64,000 nt of DNA from Candidatus Limnocylindrales bacterium (GTDB taxonomy: Bacteria > Moduliflexota > Moduliflexia > Moduliflexales > JAUQPW01): NCBI GenBank assembly GCA_035559535.1, contig DATMBG010000042.1, positions 1-64,000 on the forward strand, written 5' to 3'. Position numbers and translations under genes: made by a program. Of the stretch, positions 58,928-64,000 are shown piece by piece (positions within the stretch are counted from its first letter, which is position 1; each line of letters opens with the position of its first letter). The notes beneath the pieces were generated by a model. That model was given only the letters and a program-made list of their open reading frames with translations, searched no databases and was not told where the DNA came from.

Positions 58928-59906
58928 AAAGATTTGGGATTCTTATAGCTCTGGCGATTGTTCTAGCAGTCCTTTTCTTTAGCCTGTTTCCGATAGATTC
59001 GCTTCGCTTACTACAAGTTATATCTCCCAAAGAGACGTATCGGGCTATCTTGCAGTGGGGCCAGGAAGGAGAAGGAGCAGGAAACTTTCGTCACCCTATG
59101 GGGCTTGCTTGGGAAGGCGGATTTCTTTACGTGGCTGATGCAGAAAACGGAGCGATTGAAAAGTTCCAAGACGACGGATCCTTTGTGCCCAATGGAAGGG
59201 TTTTAAAAGACCGGTAGCTGTAGCAGCGGTAGGAGATTTCGTTTATGTCGCCGATTTTCTCGCCGATCAAATTTCTAAGCTCCATAACGATGGTACCCTA
59301 ATTGTTCAATGGGGGCAGCATGGAAAAGGCGATGGGGAATTTGACGCCCCTACTGGAGTCGCGGCAGACCACTACGGTCAGGTTTATGTGACCGATTTTT
59401 ACAATCACCGGGTCCAGAAATTTACCGCTGATGGAAAATTCCTGCTCCAGTGGGGAAGCAACGGCCGTTGGAGTGGGAGATTCCATTACCCTACTGATGT
59501 GGCCGTCAATAACCAAGGCGAGGTCTTTGTGGTGGATGCCTACAACCACCGGATCCAGAAATTTACTCGAGATGGACACTATCTTACCAAATGGGGTGGG
59601 ATCAGTTACGGCCTTTCAGGGAAATGGCCTGGCTGGTTTCGTCTGGCTAAGGCAGTGGCAATTGATCAGGAAGGCTATGTTTATGTGGCAGATGCCTTCA
59701 ATCATCGGGTGCAGAAGTTTACGGGCCAGGGGAAACTGGTTAGCTGGTGGGGAGGACTTGGCAGTGACCTGGGCCAGATTCACTATGCGGCTGGAGTTGC
59801 TGTAGACACGCAGAGATCTGTCTTCGTGAGCGATTTCTTCAACAACCGAATTGAAAAATTTGTCTCAATGGTTCCAAAACAATCGAAAAAGAATATTATT
59901 CCTTAA
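58924..59906 (+). pseudogene. NHL-repeat beta-propeller, one frameshift
   Basis: Exported propeller of NHL repeats. The first frame (58924-59217) encodes an anchor (ILIALAIVLAVLFFSLFPID) and one NHL unit, then runs out; the second frame, offset by one base, continues the repeat pattern to 59906 (NHRVQKFTADGKFLLQWGS, NHRIQKFTRDGHYLTKWGG, NHRVQKFTGQGKLVSWWGG). Homology passes from one frame to the other near 59187, where GTG CCC would become GTG GCC with one more G. So either one base was lost in the gene, or the assembly has an indel. Domain content otherwise intact, about 327 residues. Confidence 0.75.
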
Positions 59907-59924
59907 TACCTTTAAAGGATCATA

Positions 59925-60614
59925 ATGCACGGAACTCTCATGGAAATCTGGAGCGGAACGTCCGCTGCGGGTAGTATCATACTGCCTTTCTTGCTAGGCC
60001 TTTTGGGTTTTATCGAGCCCTGCTCGCTAGGGGCCAATCTCATCTTCCTTCAATACCTGTTACCCTTTACCCAGCGTGCCCGGATCCTTCAAAGCTTGCT
60101 TTTTACACTGACCCGAGCACTTTTTTTAAGCCTTATCGGACTGCTTGCGGCTCTCCTAGGCCAACAGTTCATTGGGATTCAAAGCCATTACATCCTCTTT
60201 TTGGGCACGTTGTATATGGTTTTCGGTTTGATCATTTTAATGAAAGGCCCTGTATGGAGCTTCACATTACCTTTTCCACGTCTCTCTGAGAGTTCCATGA
60301 CAACTCTGCTGGGAGGAGCCTTCGGTCTGGCGGTCCCGGCTTGTGCCAGTCCCCTGATCTTGGCCCTGCTTGGGAGGGCAGCTCTCTCGGGCCAGCTCTT
60401 GTTTGGGTTTTCAAGCCTCTTTGTCTTTGGTCTGGGACTGTCTCTTCCACTGGTGATAGCCGTCTACTCGGAAAAGGCCTGGGAAACAATGATACGTGTT
60501 GCCCGTCGTTATTCCTACAGCACGCAATATCTCATCGGAGGCATATTGGTTTTTGCTGGCTTCTACACCCTCTTCACCCGGAGTGGAAGCCTGCAAGCGA
60601 TTCTACAAAAATAG
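59925..60614 (+). CDS. Second CcdA-like membrane protein
   Basis: 229 aa with about six helices. LLGFIEPCSLGANLIFLQYL near 23-42 and GLAVPACASPLILALLGRA near 132-150 carry the two redox Cys in the CcdA pattern. Shorter than the 57174 protein and of the classical CcdA length. Co-directional with the mercury genes; nearby redox partners are the thioredoxin-fold proteins at 49843 and 58359. Good start ATG with AAAGGA nearby. Confidence 0.8.
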   Translation: MHGTLMEIWSGTSAAGSIILPFLLGLLGFIEPCSLGANLIFLQYLLPFTQRARILQSLLFTLTRALFLSLIGLLAALLGQQFIGIQSHYILFLGTLYMVFGLIILMKGPVWSFTLPFPRLSESSMTTLLGGAFGLAVPACASPLILALLGRAALSGQLLFGFSSLFVFGLGLSLPLVIAVYSEKAWETMIRVARRYSYSTQYLIGGILVFAGFYTLFTRSGSLQAILQK

Positions 60615-60700
60615 GCTTCGTTCACGCGTTCTCAAAATTAGACATGATAAAGACAATAACTACTACCCTGTTACCTTAATTTTAACCTCATAGGGCTGCT

Positions 60701-60787
60701 TTCACTCCCCAGCTCCCCTCTCCGCCCCCACCCCTTCCCTCCCCGTGGTCGGGGAGGGAGAAGAGGGAGAGGGGCCGGGGGTGAGGA
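60701..60787. repeat. CTCCCC/GGGGAG palindromic block
   Basis: CCCTCCCC (60737-60744) pairs with GGGGAGGG (60751-60758) inside outer CTCCCCTCTCC and GGAGAGGGG words. Same family as 50448 and the in-frame palindromes. Confidence 0.65.
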
Positions 60788-60851
60788 CCACTTAAACGTT
60801 AAACAAAACTAAGTAAACAGTGTACTACTCACCCAACTGTTTAATTTGGGT

Positions 60852-60984
60852 TTAATACCAAATCTACTTGAATATTGTGCATTGTCACCCTGAGCGAAAT
60901 GAAGGGTCTTGCCTCAGCCACGACAAGATTCTTCGCTATCGCTCAGAATGACACATGCAAGGTAATCATCTGAATTTGGTATAA
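60852..60984. mobile_element. MITE-like element with TTATACCAAATT ends
   Basis: 133 bp, ends TTAATACCAAAT and ATTTGGTATAA inverted, inner CCCTGAGCGAAATGAAGGG and CTTCGCTATCGCTCAG words. Same end style as 11492 and 62534. No coding. Confidence 0.6.
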
Positions 60985-61088
60985 CAGACCGCTCCGACTG
61001 AACTTGCTACCATCAAGATTTCGGCGTAACGATCTCACAGTTTAAATGACAAATTTAATAAAGAGGAAACAAGTAGGAGGAATTTATT

Positions 61089-62192
61089 ATGGAGATAACT
61101 CAAAAAGAAAATCGCGCTCCAAAAAACGAAACAATTGCCTGTGAAATCAAACTCCAGACCCTCTTTGAAGGAATCACGGACGGGCTTTTAATGGTGGGCC
61201 AAGATCATACCATTGAAGCGGTTAACCAGGGGTTTCTATCTCTGATGGGCAAGTCTGCCAATGATTTTATCCACCAGGATTGCCACCAACCCTTTCAAGG
61301 GGCTGAACCTTCTCAGGAACCATGCCCCGTATGTATAACCTTTGAGTCCGGGAAACCTGTCCACCTGGAACGGGTCGGAATCGCTGAAAAGGGACGGCGA
61401 ATAGAGATGGAGATTTCCACGTTTCCTTTGAAAAATCCAGATGGAAAGGTCGTTCAAGCTATTGTCTATGTTAAAGATATCACCGAAAAGCGAACCCTTT
61501 ACCGGCAGGTAGCTGAGGCAGAGCGGTTAACAGCCGTGGAGCAGATCTGTGCTACGGTAGCCCATGAATTGATGAATCCCCTGACTTCTGTCCTGCTCAA
61601 TATAGAACTGCTGGAAGAGACCTTAACTGCTCCAGAGGTTCAGACCCAAGAGGCGAGGAAGAGTTTAGAAGTTATCAGATCTGAACTGGAACGTTTAGCC
61701 AGTATTGTAACCGAGTACCATGAGTTTACCCGGCTGCCGAAAACCAAACTGAAGCGTGGGAATATCAACACAATTTTAATGAAGCTTCTGGAGTTTTTAG
61801 CGTTAGAGCTCTATGAGAAAAGGATTTCAGTTCGGAAGGTCTTTGAGGCGGATTTACCAGAAGTACTCATAGATGTCAATCAGCTTCGGCAAGTTTTTCT
61901 TAATCTATTTCGAAATGCTATGGAAGCCATGCCCCAGGGAGGGCGGTTAGTTGTGACGACTCGAACGAGAGACGGAAAAGTTGAAATTGAGATAGTCGAT
62001 ACCGGGGTTGGCATTGACAAAGCAAATCTCGAGAGAATCTTTGAGCCCTTTTTTACCACCAAAGCCAAGGGGAGTGGGCTAGGGTTACCCTTGGTTCGGC
62101 AGATTCTTAAAGAGCATCGGGGAGAGATTGAGTGTATCAGTGAAAAGGGAGCCGGTACGACCTTTATCGTCTGGCTCCCTATAGCAAGATGA
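61089..62192 (+). CDS. PAS-domain histidine kinase (NtrB-like)
   Basis: 367-aa soluble sensor kinase. A PAS domain covers about 22-135 (GITDGLLMVGQDHTIEAVNQ) and contains CPVC near 83 in EPCPVCITF, a possible metal or redox site. HisKA with AHELMNPLTS near 158-167, then HATPase_c with N-box LFRNAMEAMPQGG near 275, G1 VDTGVGIDK near 305 and G2 GSGLGLPLV near 328. No receiver is attached. No response-regulator gene is visible up to the window end. GTAGGAGG precedes ATG. Confidence 0.9.
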   Translation: MEITQKENRAPKNETIACEIKLQTLFEGITDGLLMVGQDHTIEAVNQGFLSLMGKSANDFIHQDCHQPFQGAEPSQEPCPVCITFESGKPVHLERVGIAEKGRRIEMEISTFPLKNPDGKVVQAIVYVKDITEKRTLYRQVAEAERLTAVEQICATVAHELMNPLTSVLLNIELLEETLTAPEVQTQEARKSLEVIRSELERLASIVTEYHEFTRLPKTKLKRGNINTILMKLLEFLALELYEKRISVRKVFEADLPEVLIDVNQLRQVFLNLFRNAMEAMPQGGRLVVTTRTRDGKVEIEIVDTGVGIDKANLERIFEPFFTTKAKGSGLGLPLVRQILKEHRGEIECISEKGAGTTFIVWLPIAR

Positions 62193-62351
62193 GTATTTTA
62201 TCCGATAAAGATGGAAGCTATCTTCAGAGCGTTAAGGGGCGACAATGGGTGGTATTTTTCATCTACTCAGGTCAGTTTCATATACAGGGTCCAACCATCA
62301 TTTAGATCGACTCGAACTACGCCATAATCTCCACAGTCTTTCCCCATTTGC

Positions 62352-62464
62352 CCTAAACCCCTGGATAAACTCAAGACAGGCTTGTCCACGTGTTTCTTTT
62401 CTTCTATAATCCCCTTTAGAATTCCTACCTAAACCCCTGGATAAACTCAAGACAGGCTTGTCCA
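62352..62464. repeat. 37-bp direct repeat pair
   Basis: 62352-62388 and 62428-62464 are identical (CCTAAACCCCTGGATAAACT... to ...GGCTTGTCCA), 39 nt of spacer. The unit contains an internal inverted GACAGGCTTGTC. Confidence 0.85.
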
Positions 62465-62533
62465 AGGGTGAACATCGCACCAACCACAGCGTCCGACCAA
62501 TAACCCATCTCAGTCGGAAATTGGCATCACCTC

Positions 62534-62565
62534 TTATACCAAATCAGTATTGAAATGGGGTATAA
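62534..62565. repeat. Short TTATACC palindrome, MITE remnant
   Basis: TTATACC and GGTATAA ends 32 bp apart; probable remnant of the 60852-type element. Confidence 0.45.
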
Positions 62566-62937
62566 AGTAAGGACCGCCCCTCCCCAGGAGGCAACTTATT
62601 CAATCCGAGCTGTTTCAAATCATGGACTCCTTGAGAATTTAAGGTTAGAAAACCCTCTAAAGAGAATGAATCCCCTGGTTTTAGATTAGACAAACATAAA
62701 TCAAAAAAGTTGAAAATCAATAAAAATTTTCAGGTGATTTTTTGATTGCATCTCTAAGGAATTTAAGATATACAGGTAGAGTTTGAAAGTTAATGAATGT
62801 TTTCCAAATTTGTTTGGAAAGGATATAAACCCAGCAATAGGGGAGAGAGTGATTAACCCATCTCAGAGAACAAAAGCTTAAAGGATCCGGGCGCTACCTG
62901 GAGAGAAGGATTTAATTCCCAAAATAAAAAAGATTCT

Positions 62938-64000
62938 ATGTTAGAATTTTTGAAAAAGCTCCTGGCATTACCCCTAACCTCGATGGTGAGAACACTTGTT
63001 GTTTGGGGTTTTATTGATCTTTCGAAATTAGAAAAAGAGCTGAAAAGTGAACTCATCAAAGGATTGACCCTGATGACCCCGGATAATGCCCAATTGTACC
63101 ATTCAATCCAGCAAGAGTTGGCCGAGCATAAGCGGACGGAAGAACAGTTACAACAACGCATTGAGCAACTTCAGAGTATTTACCATCTCAACAGTGCCAC
63201 CAGCCGTGCAGAAGTTCTCGAAGAGATCTACACCGAAGCTCTGAACGCTTTGCAACGTACGTTGAAGGCGGATCGGGCTTCGGTGTTACTATTTGATCCG
63301 GATGGCATCATCCGCTTTAAAGCCTGGAGAGGACTTTCCGATAACTACCGAAAAGCTGGAGAAGGTCATTGTCCGTGGTCACGCCACGAAAAGAACCCAC
63401 AGCCGATCCTGGTTCCTGATGTGGAAAAGGAGCCGAGTTTGCAGTCTCTCCGACCCGCCATTTTAAAGGAGGGCATCCGGGCTCTCGGTTTCATTCCCCT
63501 GGTGTATCAAGGTCAGTTGTTAGGGAAATTTATGATTTATTATAACACCCTGCATGAGTTCACCGATGAGGAAGTTCAGTTGGCGCAAACCATCGCCAGT
63601 CATATTGCCTTTGCCATAGAGCGCAAGCGGGCGGAGGATGCGTTGCGAGAGAGTGAAGAACGATATGCCCTTGCTGCCCGTGGGGCTAACGATGGACTGT
63701 GGGATTGGAATTTGAAAACTGGTGAGATCTATTACTCTCCCCGTTGGAAGTCGATGCTCGGTTATGAGGAAAACGAGATCAAAAATAGCCTCGAGGAGTG
63801 GTTTAGCCGGGTGCATCCTGAGGACATTGAAAATTTAAAGGCACGAATCGATTTACATCTGGAAGGCCTCACTCCCTTTGAAAACGAACATCGGATGAAA
63901 CATAAGGACGGAACTTACCGCTGGATGCTAAGTCGAGGACTTGCAGTTCGAGATGCAGAAGGGAAGGCTTATCGCATGGCCGGTTCTCAGACCGATATTA
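62938..64000 (+). CDS. GAF-PAS sensor protein, cut by window end
   Basis: At least 354 codons, continuing beyond the window. After an N-terminal helical part and coiled coil (HKRTEEQLQQRIEQLQSIYH near 63-82), a GAF domain covers about 83-235 (TLKADRASVLLFDPDGIIRF) and a PAS_3 domain about 240-354 (GLWDWNLKTGEIYYSPRWKS, WFSRVHPEDIENLKARID, HKDGTYRWMLSRGLAVRDAE). Kinase or other output would lie further right. The start is uncertain: ATG 62938 has no clear ribosome site; ATG 62992 is an alternative. Confidence 0.8.
   Translation, partial: MLEFLKKLLALPLTSMVRTLVVWGFIDLSKLEKELKSELIKGLTLMTPDNAQLYHSIQQELAEHKRTEEQLQQRIEQLQSIYHLNSATSRAEVLEEIYTEALNALQRTLKADRASVLLFDPDGIIRFKAWRGLSDNYRKAGEGHCPWSRHEKNPQPILVPDVEKEPSLQSLRPAILKEGIRALGFIPLVYQGQLLGKFMIYYNTLHEFTDEEVQLAQTIASHIAFAIERKRAEDALRESEERYALAARGANDGLWDWNLKTGEIYYSPRWKSMLGYEENEIKNSLEEWFSRVHPEDIENLKARIDLHLEGLTPFENEHRMKHKDGTYRWMLSRGLAVRDAEGKAYRMAGSQTDI

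Larger units (their letters stand above)
62193..62937. other. Intergenic region with repeats
   Basis: Holds a 37-bp direct repeat (62352, 62428) and a TTATACC palindrome (62534). A short frame on the minus strand is translation of the direct repeats. No gene is supported. Confidence 0.5.

Noticed and set aside
62298-62483. 61-residue minus-strand frame
   Set aside because: Translation of the 37-bp direct repeats and flanks.
1-64000. CRISPR array, tRNA or rRNA genes
   Set aside because: No regularly spaced repeats with unique spacers and no cloverleaf or rRNA sequence recognised by eye; a dedicated search could still reveal a missed tRNA.

Overview
The window looks like chromosome from a diderm (Gram-negative type) bacterium of a poorly cultured lineage. 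LptD, SPOR-domain, lipoprotein-signal and outer-membrane signatures support the diderm envelope. ClpC, an archaeal/actinobacterial-style long RmlA, a short NuoG and many intergenic palindromes do not point to one familiar phylum. UGA is a normal stop in most genes here (nuoD and nuoG end in TGA), yet at least five genes carry one in-frame UGA exactly where the family has a catalytic or metal-binding Cys, each followed by a stem-loop that fits the bacterial SECIS consensus. The organism is therefore a selenocysteine user with an unusually dense set of selenoproteins. The assignment to a phylum is left open.

Layout. 1-7.7 kb (minus strand): GH99-like lipoprotein, nucleotide-sugar pyrophosphorylase, LptD, a SPOR-domain envelope protein and an HU/IHF protein. 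8.1-11.3 kb (minus): a four-gene sulfur-carrier cysteine pathway made of a CysO/ThiS-like carrier ending GGKS, a rhodanese-E1 (MoeB/ThiF) enzyme with Sec at the catalytic Cys site, a JAMM peptidase and a cysteine synthase. 11.8-19.4 kb: RNase HI, YitT-family membrane protein, Hsp20, a Vgb-like propeller with a c-type haem partner, a hybrid histidine kinase and MgtE. 20-30 kb: nuoBCDEFGHI followed by a membrane HdrD-like Fe-S protein, without nuoA or nuoJKLMN nearby. 30-41 kb: Sec peroxiredoxin, ClpC, thioredoxin reductase, an A-type Fe-S carrier, hexulose-phosphate synthase, a VWA/TPR protein, DnaK and endonuclease IV.

41.9-60.6 kb (plus): a large mercury/organomercurial island. It encodes a small MerC-like membrane protein, an ECF sigma and anti-sigma pair, MerF, three HMA (MerP-like) proteins in the first part of which two are selenoproteins (CxxU), a permease, MerE, a Sec glutaredoxin (UxxC), a MerT-thioredoxin fusion, a TlpA-like thioredoxin, a DUF302 protein, MerA, a GH15 glucoamylase, MerB, a MerR-type promoter, a Cys-rich mini-protein, two CcdA-like thiol transporters, a small thioredoxin, a Cys-only HMA protein and an NHL propeller. 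The inferred logic is capture of Hg(II) by periplasmic thiol/selenol HMA proteins, import by MerF/MerE/MerT-like proteins, C-Hg cleavage by MerB, reduction by MerA, and thiol/selenol redox support by the Grx, Trx and CcdA proteins. 61-64 kb: a PAS histidine kinase and a GAF/PAS sensor cut by the window end.

The intergenic DNA is full of structure: a family of hairpins built from GTATGGG/GTGTGGG words, other hairpins at several operon junctions, a 19-bp GTCAAACG palindrome placed directly after three TAG stops, MITE-like elements with TTATACC ends, and palindromes inserted in frame inside at least four genes of the mercury island. No tRNA, rRNA or CRISPR array was recognised. All functions are assigned by reading motifs; no database search was run.
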